64,000 nucleotides of DNA from Lentzea xinjiangensis (GTDB lineage: Bacteria > Actinomycetota > Actinomycetes > Mycobacteriales > Pseudonocardiaceae): the NCBI RefSeq assembly GCF_900110955.1, contig NZ_FOFR01000014.1, positions 62,001 to 126,000 on the forward strand, written 5' to 3'. Below the pieces are notes generated by a model. It saw only the letters and a list, made by a program, of their open reading frames with translations, ran no database searches and was not told the origin of the DNA. Position numbers and translations under genes: made by a program. This document shows positions 24,654 to 32,345 of the stretch, piece after piece (positions within the stretch are counted from its first letter, which is position 1; every line of letters starts with the position of its first letter).

Positions 24654-25484
24654 ATGCTGGAGGCAATGAGGCAACAGCTGAGCGAGGGCCTGTTCGAGCG
24701 CGTGGTGGGCCCGGACCACGAGAGACACGCGCGCCGCATCCACGAAGCGCCCGGTCCGCGCCTGTTCGCCGACGACCGCCCGATCCGCCACGTCCACGCC
24801 GACCACGCCATGTTCATCGGCGGTTTGCGCGCGTTGCTGCTGCAGTCGTTGCACCCGCTGGCGATGGCCGCCGTCGCCCAGCACTCCGACTACCGCACCG
24901 ACCCGTGGGGACGGTTGCAGCGCACGAGCCTGTTCGTCGGTGTCACGACCTACGGCACGGCCGAGCACGCGCACCAGGCGATCGACCGGCTCGCCCGCGT
25001 GCACAAGCACATCCACGGCACCGCGTCCGACGGCCGCCGCTACCGCGCCGACGACCCGCACCTGCTGGCCTGGGTGCACGTGGCCGAGGTCGACAGCTTC
25101 CTGCGCTGCCACCAGCGCTACGGCGAGCACCCCCTCGCCGGCTACGACGGTTACGTCGCCGACATGGCGGTGATCGCCGAAGCGATGGGCATCCCGGACC
25201 CGCCGCGCACGACCGCGGAGCTCGAAGCGCGCCTGAACGCCTACCGGCCCGAGCTCAAGAGCACCCGCGAGGCGCGGGAAGCGGCGCGGTTCCTGTTGCT
25301 CAAGGCTCCGTTGCCGATGGTCGCGCGAGGGCCGTACGCGATCCTCGCCGCCTCGGCGGTCGCCTCGCTGCCGGTGTGGGCGCGGATTCCGCTGCGGCTG
25401 CCCTACCTGCCGGTCACGGAGGCGACCGGGGTGCGGTTCGCGGGCCACGCGCTGATGCGCGGCCTGCGCTGGGTCACCGGCTGA
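24654..25484 (+). CDS. Oxygenase MpaB family (DUF2236) protein
   Basis: 276-residue protein of the MpaB/latex-clearing-protein-like DUF2236 family, haem-containing oxygenases. The conserved core is ALLLQSLHPLAMAAVAQHSDYRTDPWGRLQRT, where the His in LHP and the HSDY segment are family landmarks, followed by GTAEHAHQAIDRLARVHKHIHG and LLAWVHVAEVDSFLRC. A fungal member (MpaB') cleaves a prenyl side chain; the bacterial substrates are unknown. I take ATG 24654; CATGAT lies 6 nt upstream. It overlaps the convergent hydrolase gene by 11 bp. Confidence 0.87.
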   Translation: MLEAMRQQLSEGLFERVVGPDHERHARRIHEAPGPRLFADDRPIRHVHADHAMFIGGLRALLLQSLHPLAMAAVAQHSDYRTDPWGRLQRTSLFVGVTTYGTAEHAHQAIDRLARVHKHIHGTASDGRRYRADDPHLLAWVHVAEVDSFLRCHQRYGEHPLAGYDGYVADMAVIAEAMGIPDPPRTTAELEARLNAYRPELKSTREAREAARFLLLKAPLPMVARGPYAILAASAVASLPVWARIPLRLPYLPVTEATGVRFAGHALMRGLRWVTG

Positions 25485-26238
25485 GGAAGTCCACCACCAG
25501 AGGAGTCGCCACCGAGGCGAACTCCTCGAAGTAGCCGTGCCGCGCGCCCTCGATGAGGTGCATCCGCGCGCCGGGGATCCGCTCGGTGATCAACGGAGCG
25601 TTCGCCGCCGGGTTGAAGACGTCGTCGGTGCCGTGCACCACCAGGGTCGGCGCGGTGATCGACGGCAGCACGTCCCACGCGTCGTGCTCCGCGCTCGCGA
25701 ACAGGTGCCGCTTGCGCGCGTAGGGCGGCATGTCCGGATCGCCGAGCGTGTTGAACGGCCCGCGGTAGGCCGGCGTGTACATCAGCTCTTCGAGCGCCCT
25801 GCGCGCCTTCATCGGATCGGCTTGGGCCAGCGACCGGCGCACCTCGGCGCTGCGCTCGATCGCGTGCGGACCGCCGGGGGAGGTGCAGCCCAGCACGAGC
25901 CGGTCGACGCGCTCGCCGTGCGAGGCGGCGAGCCACTGCGCGATCCGGCCACCCATCGACGTGCCGTAGACGTGGGCCTTCGCGACGCCCGCGGCGTCGA
26001 GCACGGCGACGCAGTCCGAAGCGAAGAGCCGGGTGCTGTAGGGGATGTCCGGCTTGTCGCTGGCGCCGGTTCCGCGGTGGTCGGTGACGATCGTCGTGAA
26101 CCGCTCGGCGAAGGCCGGGCGCACCCGCGACCACCAGCGGGACGAGTTCGACTGGCCCGCGATCAGCAGCAGGGCGGGGCCGGAGCCCTCGACCGAGTAG
26201 AAGAGCGCGGTTCCGTCGGCGGCACGGGCGTGGGGCAC
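25474..26238 (-). CDS. Alpha/beta hydrolase
   Basis: 254-residue serine alpha/beta hydrolase. Nucleophile elbow VYGTSMGGRIAQW, acid VVHGTDDVFNP, and histidine EGARHGYFEEF form the triad. HRGTGASDKP after the first strands is typical of the esterase, C-C hydrolase and pimeloyl-ACP esterase-like subfamilies. The substrate is not predictable. The GTG at 26238 (VPHARAADGTALFY) is chosen over longer frames because TAGAGT lies 8 nt upstream, again leaderless-like. It is divergent from the chitinase and overlaps the MpaB gene at its 3' end. Confidence 0.87.
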   Translation of the reverse strand: MPHARAADGTALFYSVEGSGPALLLIAGQSNSSRWWSRVRPAFAERFTTIVTDHRGTGASDKPDIPYSTRLFASDCVAVLDAAGVAKAHVYGTSMGGRIAQWLAASHGERVDRLVLGCTSPGGPHAIERSAEVRRSLAQADPMKARRALEELMYTPAYRGPFNTLGDPDMPPYARKRHLFASAEHDAWDVLPSITAPTLVVHGTDDVFNPAANAPLITERIPGARMHLIEGARHGYFEEFASVATPLVVDFLSR

Positions 26239-26252
26239 GGGGGTCCACTCTA
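26236..26252 (-). promoter_or_regulatory. Leaderless promoter of the hydrolase
   Basis: On the minus strand TAGAGT (complement of 26247-26252), 8 nt, then GTG at 26238; no ribosome-binding site. Confidence 0.55.
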
Positions 26253-26319
26253 GGCCTTCTGCCGCGGGGCCCCGCCCGCGGCTCTCGCCGGACTGATCCG
26301 CGGGAGAGGGGCCGGGACC

Positions 26320-26350
26320 TTGACGCGGCGATAGATGGTCTAGTCCAATT
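26320..26350 (+). promoter_or_regulatory. DasR-like operator and promoter of chitinase
   Basis: TGGTCTAGTCCA at 26336-26347, flanked as AGA/ATT, matches the DasR-responsive element of Streptomyces (TGGTCTAGACCA) at 11 of 12 positions. TTGACG at 26320-26325 could be the -35, placing the operator over the -10 region (TAGTCC, spacer 15). DasR is the GntR-family N-acetylglucosamine regulator that represses chitinase genes until glucosamine-6-phosphate builds up. Confidence 0.7.
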
Positions 26351-26392
26351 CGGGGTGACCCTGCCGGCCGCCACGCGTGGGATGGAGCAGCC

Positions 26393-27880
26393 ATGCTGTT
26401 GTTCGCTCGAATATCCGCGGTCGCCGCACTGATGCTCGGCGCCGTGGTCGCCAGCCTCGCGCCCGCCAGCGCCGCCGGTGTCACGGCGACGTTCGCCAAG
26501 CAGACCTGGGCGAGCGGGTACACCGCGACGGTGACGATCAAGAACGAGACCAGCGCGCCCATCAGTTCCTGGAAGGTCGAGTTCGACTACCCCGCGTCCA
26601 CCTCCGTCGGCGCCTACTGGGACTCGTTGCTCACCAAGAGCGGCAACCACAACACGTTCGCCAACCGCGAGTACAACGGCTCCGTCGCGCCCGGCGCCAG
26701 CGTCACGTTCGGGTTCAACGCCTCGGGCACCGCCGAGCCGGCCGGCTGCACGGTCAACGGCGCGGCCTGCGCCGGTGGCGGCACCTCGCCGACCTCGACC
26801 ACCACCACGACCACCACGACGACGACGACCACCACCACCACCACGACCGGCCCGCCACCTACGGGCTCATTGCCGCGCAAGGTGCTCGTCGGTTACCTGC
26901 ACGCGAGCTTCGCCAACGGCTCCGGCTACATCCGCATGCGGGACGTGCCGGACGAGTGGGACGTCATCAACCTGTCGTTCGCCGAGCCCACCAGCGCGAC
27001 CTCGGGTGAGCTCAGGTTCAGCCAGTGCCCGGTGGCCGAGTGCCCGAACGTCGAGCCGGAGGCCGAGTTCATCGCCGGCATCCGCGCGCAGCAGAGCAAG
27101 GGCAAGAAGGTGCTGATCTCCATCGGCGGCCAGAACGGCCAGGTGCGGCTCGAGACCGCGGCGGCGCGTGACGCGTTCGTGCGCTCGGCGTCGGCGATCA
27201 TCGACAAGTACGGCCTGAACGGCCTGGACGTCGACTTCGAGGGCCACTCGCTGTCGCTGAACCCCGGCGACACCGACTTCCGCAACCCGACCACGCCGGT
27301 GATCGTGAACCTGATCTCGGCGCTGCGGTCGCTGAAGTCCCGCTACGGAGCGAACTTCGTGCTGACGATGGCACCGGAGACGTTCTTCGTGCAGGTCGGC
27401 TACCAGTTCTACGGCGGCACGGGCACCGGTGACTCGCGCACCGGCGCGTACCTGCCGGTGATCGAGGCCATGCGCAACGACCTGACGTTGCTGCACGTGC
27501 AGGACTACAACTCCGGTCCCGTGATGGGGCTGGACAACCAGTACCACAACATGGGCGGTGCGGACTTCCACGTGGCCATGACCGACATGCTGCTCGCCGG
27601 GTTCCCGGTGCGCGGTGACACGTCGAAGGTCTTCGCGCCGTTGCGGCAGGAACAGGTGGCGATCGGCCTGCCCGCCGCGATGCACGCCGGCAACGGGTTC
27701 ACCTCCGTCGCGGACGTCCAGATCGCGCTGGACTGCCTCACCAAGGGCACCCGGTGCGGCACCTACAAGCCGAAGGGCGTGTACCCGAACCTGCGCGGCC
27801 TCATGACGTGGTCGATCAACTGGGACAAGTTCAACAACTACGAGTTCTCCAAGGCCCACCGGGCCTACCTGCCGCGATAG
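26393..27880 (+). CDS. Secreted GH18 chitinase with CBM2-type domain
   Basis: 495-residue exoenzyme. Order: signal peptide (MLLFARISAVAALMLGAVVA to ASA-A near residue 28); cellulose/chitin-binding CBM2-like domain about residues 29-125 (VTATFAKQTWASGYTATVTIKN, ending with AGCTVNGAACAG); a linker with 17 consecutive threonines; and a GH18 TIM barrel from about 160 to the end. The catalytic loop is LNGLDVDFEG, the DxxDxDxE motif with the glutamate as acid; the first Asp is replaced by Asn (NGLDVDFE). The SIGG motif (VLISIGGQNGQ) and the C-terminal WSINWD are typical of GH18. It hydrolyses chitin to (GlcNAc)2. A DasR-like site lies upstream and GGAG before the ATG. Confidence 0.93.
   Translation: MLLFARISAVAALMLGAVVASLAPASAAGVTATFAKQTWASGYTATVTIKNETSAPISSWKVEFDYPASTSVGAYWDSLLTKSGNHNTFANREYNGSVAPGASVTFGFNASGTAEPAGCTVNGAACAGGGTSPTSTTTTTTTTTTTTTTTTTGPPPTGSLPRKVLVGYLHASFANGSGYIRMRDVPDEWDVINLSFAEPTSATSGELRFSQCPVAECPNVEPEAEFIAGIRAQQSKGKKVLISIGGQNGQVRLETAAARDAFVRSASAIIDKYGLNGLDVDFEGHSLSLNPGDTDFRNPTTPVIVNLISALRSLKSRYGANFVLTMAPETFFVQVGYQFYGGTGTGDSRTGAYLPVIEAMRNDLTLLHVQDYNSGPVMGLDNQYHNMGGADFHVAMTDMLLAGFPVRGDTSKVFAPLRQEQVAIGLPAAMHAGNGFTSVADVQIALDCLTKGTRCGTYKPKGVYPNLRGLMTWSINWDKFNNYEFSKAHRAYLPR
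26798..26848 (+). repeat. ACC/ACG trinucleotide repeat encoding poly-Thr linker
   Basis: 17 consecutive threonine codons (ACC or ACG) in the chitinase gene join the binding and catalytic domains. Such repeats vary in length between strains. Confidence 0.85.
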
Positions 27881-27893
27881 AGCCGTGTGCCGG

Positions 27894-27923
27894 GGGTGGG
27901 GGCAGCACTCGCCGCCCCCGCCC
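27894..27923. terminator. Bidirectional terminator between convergent genes
   Basis: 10-bp stem (GGGTGGGGGC with GCCCCCGCCC, one T-G pair) around a 10-nt loop, followed by TTT. It lies between the chitinase stop and the end of the leftward gene. Confidence 0.7.
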
Positions 27924-27925
27924 TT

Positions 27926-28567
27926 TCACGCCAGCGTCGACCAGAACTGGAGCTCGTAGGCCTGCAGCAGGCGGCCGTAGCGCCACGCGTGCTTCGGCTG
28001 CCAGCCGCCGTCCAGCGCGGCCTGGACGGCGGCGACCGCGCGTTCCTCGAGCTGGGGCGCCGGGGTGGCGAAGAAGTCGACGAACGCGCACGCCTCGTCG
28101 TCGAAGCCGTAGTGCTCGCGCAGCCCCTTGGCCATGCGGGCGCAGTAGCCGCCCCACGCGGTGAAGTTGGCGAGGATGGCGAGCACCACGTCGGCCGGGT
28201 CGCCGTTGAGCGCCATCCACGCCTGGTACGCCGGGTAGGCCTGGCAGCCGGGGAAGGGCTCGTAGCCGTGGAACTTCTCCGCCGGCATGCCCGCGGCCCT
28301 GGCGAGGGGCTCCAGCATCGGCAGCACCAGCTCCTCGCCGCCCGCGAGCAGCGTGAAGAACGCCCGCGCGTTCGGCTCCTCCGCCTTGGCCGCGAGCACG
28401 AGGAACGTCCGCCAGTCCGACGACACGATGTGGTTCTCCTCCGCGGCGAACGTCGCGATCACCGAGCGCGGCGCTTCGCCGGTTTCGATCAGCTTGACCA
28501 CGAGGTTGTCGTGCTCACCGGGGTGCAGCTCCGCCCGGATCCGCGAGACCAGCTCTTCTGCGTTCAT
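27926..28567 (-). CDS. TenA/haem-oxygenase-like helical protein
   Basis: 213-residue all-helical protein. Spacing of aromatic and acidic residues (FAAEENHIVSSDWRTFLVLAAKAEE, FFTLLAGGEELVLPMLEPLARAAG, ANFTAWGGYCARMAKGLREHYG, ACAFVDFFATPAPQLEERAVAAV) suggests the haem-oxygenase-like fold of TenA/THI-4, PqqC and related diiron enzymes. A definite family cannot be assigned; the EENH segment might be a metal-ligand motif as in the diiron oxidases of this fold. ATG 28567 (MNAEELVSRIRAEL) is the natural start. It is divergent from the DUF6204 gene by 69 bp. Confidence 0.7.
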   Translation of the reverse strand: MNAEELVSRIRAELHPGEHDNLVVKLIETGEAPRSVIATFAAEENHIVSSDWRTFLVLAAKAEEPNARAFFTLLAGGEELVLPMLEPLARAAGMPAEKFHGYEPFPGCQAYPAYQAWMALNGDPADVVLAILANFTAWGGYCARMAKGLREHYGFDDEACAFVDFFATPAPQLEERAVAAVQAALDGGWQPKHAWRYGRLLQAYELQFWSTLA

Positions 28568-28636
28568 GGCCGGGATTCTTCCGCACGCGGGAAATCGTTC
28601 GCCAGATCGGCGGCGGTTCGGGGACCATCTTCGCTC

Positions 28637-28963
28637 GTGGCTGAACACACCTACCGGGTACTCGTCCGCGGCCGCTTCGCGGAGCTGACCGACGAGCAGC
28701 GCGGGTCGTTGCGGGAGCGCCTGAAGGGCTTCGACTTCCTGCGCGACGCGGGCTTCAGCGAGGAGGGCGCGCTCAGCTACGACGAGAAGCTCGACTTCTT
28801 CAGCTACCGCGTCATCCTCACGGCCGCCGAGAAGCCGGACGAGGCGGGACTGCGGCGCGCGAGCACCGCGCTCGACGCGCTGGGGGTCGACTTCCGGGGC
28901 CTGAAGGCCAAGGTCACCGACGTGGACGAGATGAAGGTCAACCGGCCCAAGCGGCTGCGCTGA
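28637..28963 (+). CDS. DUF6204 family protein
   Basis: 108-residue cytosolic protein: VAEHTYRVLVRGRFAELTDEQR, FLRDAGFSEEGALSYDEKLDFFSYRVILTAAE, LGVDFRGLKAKVTDVDEMK. Length and motifs match the actinobacterial DUF6204 family, which looks like a ferredoxin-like alpha/beta fold; function unknown. The GTG at 28637 starts the recognisable domain; longer versions of the frame run into the divergent gene. It ends directly at a 13-bp terminator stem. Confidence 0.8.
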   Translation: MAEHTYRVLVRGRFAELTDEQRGSLRERLKGFDFLRDAGFSEEGALSYDEKLDFFSYRVILTAAEKPDEAGLRRASTALDALGVDFRGLKAKVTDVDEMKVNRPKRLR

Positions 28964-29004
28964 CAGGACGGGCCCGCTGCCAGGGGGAGCACGGGCCCGT
29001 CCTG
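28964..29004. terminator. Bidirectional terminator
   Basis: Perfect 13-bp stem (CAGGACGGGCCCG, arms 28964-28976 and 28992-29004) with a 15-nt loop starts on the base after the DUF6204 stop and ends 14 bp before the stop of the convergent ricin-domain gene. It should end transcription from both sides. Confidence 0.8.
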
Positions 29005-29017
29005 CCGCGACCGGGTG

Positions 29018-31153
29018 TTACGGGTTCGGGTAGTGCGCGAGGTAGGCCTCGGTGGACCCGGCGGTCGCCGTGCCGCCCGAGTTGTTGATGATCCGCTGGA
29101 TGGTCCCGTTGCCGCCCAGCGACACCGTGACCATGCTGTGGAACTTCACGCCGGGCGTGTTCGGCACCTCGAACGCGCGATCGGCGGTCACGGCGGCGTT
29201 GTAGCGCATGTAGATGTAGCTGCCCAGCCCCCACGCCTCGTGCGTGGTGACGTGGTTGGCGACCTTGTAGGCCGCGTAGCCGCGGGTCGAGCCGTTCATC
29301 CACGCCGCCTGGTTGGGCGCCTCGTACGGCATCTCGTTCTGGTAGAAGTACGTCCGGCCGCCCTGGCCGTTCCAGATGGTCTGGTACTTCTGGTAGTGCT
29401 CGACGAAGAGGCCGTACATCGTCACGTTGTTGCCGTTGACGATCAGACCGGTGTCGGCCGTGTTCACGTCCCAGCCGACGCCGTAGGAGTGGTCACCGCG
29501 CCACAGCCAGAGGTGGTCGCCGATCACGTCGTGGCTGTTGACCACCAACGAGGTCGTGGCCCGTCCGATGGCCGAGCCGCCGATGCGCACGTAGAGGTCG
29601 TGCAGCGACGTCGGGTTCGCCTGGTGGCGCGCGGAGCTGCCCGGCGCGCCGACCTGCATCAGCAGCGGCGAGTTGGTCGGAGCAGCGTCGATCAGCAGAC
29701 CGGCGACCTTCACACCGTCCACATCGGCCACGTCCAGCGCCATGGTGCCGTTGGTGGGCATGACGGTCGCGAGGCCGAGACCCATCACGACGGTGTCCGG
29801 GCGCGTGACGCGGATCGGCTCGCTCACCTGGTGGATGCCCGGGGTGAGCAGCAGGTGCTTGCCGGCGGCGAGCTGCTGGTTCATCGTCGCGGCCGAGGTG
29901 CCGGGCTTCGCGATGAAGAACTGCGACAGCGGGATGTTCGTGCCCTGCTGGGTGCCGCTCGCCCACGTGGTGCCGCTGGAGTTGGTGCGCAGCGCCGGCA
30001 CGAACACGTTGTAGTTGCCGCTGCCGTCGACGTTCAGGAACGGCTTCTCTCGCACAACCGGGGTCTGCGCGACGTTCGTGTACGGCGGTTCCGGGAACGA
30101 GGTCTGCGGCGCGTTGCGCGCGCCGACGAACACCATGTTCCAGTTCTCACCGGTCCACGAACCCCACTCGGTGTTGCGCGACAGCCACTGCTGCTGCGAA
30201 CCCGACCGCACCTGCCCGGTCACGACCGAGTCCGTGAGGAAGCCGCCGCTGGACCAGCCGCCGTCGTCGAGCTGCATGTTGCCGTAGGTCTTGGTGCGCC
30301 GCATGGCAGATGCCTGCGAGACGGCCCACGTGTTGGTGCCGCTCGGCGGCCGGATCGCGAGGTTCTCCGCGCCGCGCCAGAAGTTGTGCGTCGCGTTGCC
30401 CTGGAACCAGTCGGCCTCGACGTGCACCTGGCCGTTGATCGTCACGCCGTCCGGCAGCATGCCCAGGCCGAGCACCTGGGTGAAGAAGCCGATGTTGACG
30501 TCGACGTTGTAGTTGCCGGGCTTGAACATGATCGCGTAGCGCCGGGCGTCGTACTGGCCCTCCTCCTGCTGGCGGAAGACGTCGTCCAGGCGCGCCTGGA
30601 TGGTGCTCGCGGGCATCGACGGGTCGAAGACGAGCACGTTGGGGCCGAAGTCGGGCTGGCCGGGATTCTGGTTCGCCGCGGACAACCGGAAGAGCTGCGC
30701 GTTGGTCCCGTTGCAGGTGTACTGGACCAGCTGGACGTCGTTGGTGGTCGCGGCGGGCACGTCGAGGCACTTGCCGCTGTGCCGGTTCACGAACCGGTAG
30801 GTGCCGGTGCCCACCTGTTCCGGGCGCCATTGCTGGTTGTTCGCGGTGAAGGACTGCCACATGTGGACCGCCGCGTTGTCCGCAGTGGACACGTTCGAGA
30901 CGTCCCAGACGGCTCCTTCGCCGACCGTGTGGTAGCCGTCGCTCGTGGGCGTGAACTTCCAGGTCTGCCCGGAGCATCCTTGTTGGCGGAGCTGCGCGCC
31001 GTTGGCCGTTCCCAGCGACTCCACGCACTTTCCGCTGCCGACGTTTGTCACCTGATAAGCGGTTCCGGGCACCACGTCGGCCTGGGCCGCGACCGTCCAC
31101 ACGGGAACGATCGCCGCTGCTGCCAACGCTGCCACCAGCAGGGGGGTTCTCAC
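29018..31153 (-). CDS. Secreted ricin-type beta-trefoil / beta-helix protein
   Basis: 711-residue exoprotein with a signal peptide (VRTPLLVAALAAAAIVPVWTVAAQA) and a ricin B-type beta-trefoil (CBM13-like) about residues 28-160, with repeated carbohydrate-binding motifs (GKCVESLGTANGAQLRQQGCSGQTWKF, GKCLDVPAATTNDVQLVQYTCNG, QQWRPEQ). A parallel beta-helix of pectate-lyase type follows, about 165-711 (YNVDVNIGFFTQVLGLGMLPDGVTING, GIHQVSEPIRVTRPDTVVMGLGLATVMP, VNSHDVIGDHLWLWRGDHS). Related proteins are called adenylyl cyclase in databases, which nothing here supports; GH55 or GH87-like glucan hydrolysis is more plausible. The GTG start sits 7 nt after CACCCT. Confidence 0.82.
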   Translation of the reverse strand: MRTPLLVAALAAAAIVPVWTVAAQADVVPGTAYQVTNVGSGKCVESLGTANGAQLRQQGCSGQTWKFTPTSDGYHTVGEGAVWDVSNVSTADNAAVHMWQSFTANNQQWRPEQVGTGTYRFVNRHSGKCLDVPAATTNDVQLVQYTCNGTNAQLFRLSAANQNPGQPDFGPNVLVFDPSMPASTIQARLDDVFRQQEEGQYDARRYAIMFKPGNYNVDVNIGFFTQVLGLGMLPDGVTINGQVHVEADWFQGNATHNFWRGAENLAIRPPSGTNTWAVSQASAMRRTKTYGNMQLDDGGWSSGGFLTDSVVTGQVRSGSQQQWLSRNTEWGSWTGENWNMVFVGARNAPQTSFPEPPYTNVAQTPVVREKPFLNVDGSGNYNVFVPALRTNSSGTTWASGTQQGTNIPLSQFFIAKPGTSAATMNQQLAAGKHLLLTPGIHQVSEPIRVTRPDTVVMGLGLATVMPTNGTMALDVADVDGVKVAGLLIDAAPTNSPLLMQVGAPGSSARHQANPTSLHDLYVRIGGSAIGRATTSLVVNSHDVIGDHLWLWRGDHSYGVGWDVNTADTGLIVNGNNVTMYGLFVEHYQKYQTIWNGQGGRTYFYQNEMPYEAPNQAAWMNGSTRGYAAYKVANHVTTHEAWGLGSYIYMRYNAAVTADRAFEVPNTPGVKFHSMVTVSLGGNGTIQRIINNSGGTATAGSTEAYLAHYPNP

Positions 31154-31190
31154 GCGTCACAGGGTGCGGGCGGTTTGTTGCAACCGTCAA
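31151..31190 (-). promoter_or_regulatory. Promoter of ricin/beta-helix gene
   Basis: Minus strand: TTGACG (complement of 31185-31190), 18-nt spacer, CACCCT (complement of 31161-31166), 7 nt, then GTG 31153. One of the clearer -35/-10 pairs in the window, with leaderless geometry. Confidence 0.55.
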
Positions 31191-31222
31191 CGAACTTACC
31201 TGTTTCCGGTCGCGTTCCGGTA

Positions 31223-31261
31223 TTGACAAATGATTTTGTCAAATGGCACCGTGCCGGGGTG
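31223..31261 (+). promoter_or_regulatory. Operator-promoter of HTH-SRPBCC operon
   Basis: TTGACAAA-TGAT-TTTGTCAA (31223-31242) is a perfect 8+8 bp inverted repeat. Its left end supplies a consensus -35, TTGACA (31223-31228). CACCGT at 31247-31252 follows with an 18-nt spacer, and GTG 31259 is 6 nt later. A repressor bound here would block RNA polymerase, so autoregulation by the encoded HTH protein is likely. Confidence 0.7.
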
Positions 31262-31759
31262 GAGCTGTCACCGTTGCGCAGGTCGTTGCTGGAGCTGCTG
31301 AAGACGACGCCCGCGTCGGCGACCCAGCTCGCGGCGGCGCTCGACCTGCCGCGGCAGCGGGTGAACTACCACGTCAGGGCCCTGGAGCAGGCGGGGCTCG
31401 TGGAGCTGGTGGAACAGCGGCAGCGGCGCGGCTGCGTCGAACGGGTCCTGCGCGCCCGGCCGGGCCGCGAGGTCGCCGCGGACGTCCAGGACCAGTTCGC
31501 CGCGACGCACCTGGTGTCGGTCGCCGAGAGCACCGCGCGGGAGGTCGAGCGCATGTCCGGCGCGGCCGCCGGTGCGGGGAAGCGCCTGCTCACCTTCACC
31601 GTGGAGACGACGGTCCGCTTCGGCGCGCCCGGCGACGTCCACGAGTTCACCGGCGACCTCGCCGAAGCGGTGCGGCAGCTCGCGCTCAAGTACGACACCG
31701 AGTCCGGCCGCCCGTACCGGGTGGTCGCCATGGGCCATCCGGGAGTTGCAGATGAGTGA
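31259..31759 (+). CDS. ArsR-type winged-helix regulator
   Basis: 166-residue regulator. The winged HTH is LSPLRRSLLELLKTTPASATQLAAALDLPRQRVNYHVRALEQAGLVELVEQRQRRGCVERVLRARP, of the ArsR/HTH_20 type. The C-terminal half (about residues 75-166) is an unrecognised effector or dimerisation domain. The GTG at 31259 is the only start codon placed after the operator. Regulators of this type commonly sit in front of an SRPBCC gene. Its 3' end overlaps the next gene by 8 bp. Confidence 0.85.
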   Translation: MELSPLRRSLLELLKTTPASATQLAAALDLPRQRVNYHVRALEQAGLVELVEQRQRRGCVERVLRARPGREVAADVQDQFAATHLVSVAESTAREVERMSGAAAGAGKRLLTFTVETTVRFGAPGDVHEFTGDLAEAVRQLALKYDTESGRPYRVVAMGHPGVADE

Positions 31760-32315
31760 TGAGGGCGTGCGGATCGAGATCACCGTGGCCGCGCCGGTCG
31801 ACGAGGTGTGGCAGTCGTTCCGCGACAGGGAGAAGCTCCGGCACTGGCACGGCTGGGACATCCCGGAGCTCGACGACGAGATCGACCACATCTACTTCCG
31901 GGACGTCGAGGAGGACGGCACCACGCTCGTCGTCCAGGGCCACGACACGTTCGCGCTGACGCCGGTCCCCGAGGGCACCCGCGTGGTGCTGACCCGCGCG
32001 CCCAAGGGCACCTCGCCGGAGTGGGACGAGTACTACGACGACATCACCGAGGGCTGGATCACGTTCCTGCACCAGCTCAAGTTCGCCCACGAGTTCCACC
32101 CCGGCGAGGAGCGCCGGACGCTCTTCTGGCCGGCCGAGGTCGACCTCGGCGTGACCGGCGAGCCGTTCTTCTCCTCGGCGCACCAGCGCGGCGTGGTGAT
32201 CGGGGAGTGGGGTCCCGGGCTGCTGGTCACCAGCGCGAAGATGACCGTGGTGACGACCTACGGGTTCTCCGACGCCGAACTGGAGGCGTTGCGCCGGAAG
32301 GGTGAGGCGTCGTAA
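31752..32315 (+). CDS. SRPBCC / Aha1-like domain protein
   Basis: 187-residue START/Bet v1-like protein, type activator of Hsp90 ATPase homologue. The fold signature is seen at the N-terminus (RIEITVAAPVDEVWQSFRDREKLRHWHGWD) and in DEYYDDITEGWITFLHQLKFAHEFHPG, the long C-terminal helix region. Such proteins bind hydrophobic small molecules in a deep cavity. It overlaps the upstream HTH gene by 8 bp and ends 30 bp before the TIR gene on the same strand with no terminator in between, so read-through into the TIR module is possible. Confidence 0.85.
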   Translation: MSDEGVRIEITVAAPVDEVWQSFRDREKLRHWHGWDIPELDDEIDHIYFRDVEEDGTTLVVQGHDTFALTPVPEGTRVVLTRAPKGTSPEWDEYYDDITEGWITFLHQLKFAHEFHPGEERRTLFWPAEVDLGVTGEPFFSSAHQRGVVIGEWGPGLLVTSAKMTVVTTYGFSDAELEALRRKGEAS

Positions 32316-32345
32316 TGGCGCAGGGCATGATCGCGATGGGAGTGC

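Noticed and set aside
29018-31153. Annotation of the ricin/beta-helix protein as adenylyl cyclase
   Set aside because: No class I-III cyclase motif is visible; the sequence shows a signal peptide, a beta-trefoil and a parallel beta-helix instead.
29015-31258. Plus-strand frame continuing upstream of the HTH gene for more than 700 codons
   Set aside because: It is antisense to the ricin/beta-helix gene. The HTH similarity begins only at the GTG at 31259, just after the operator.
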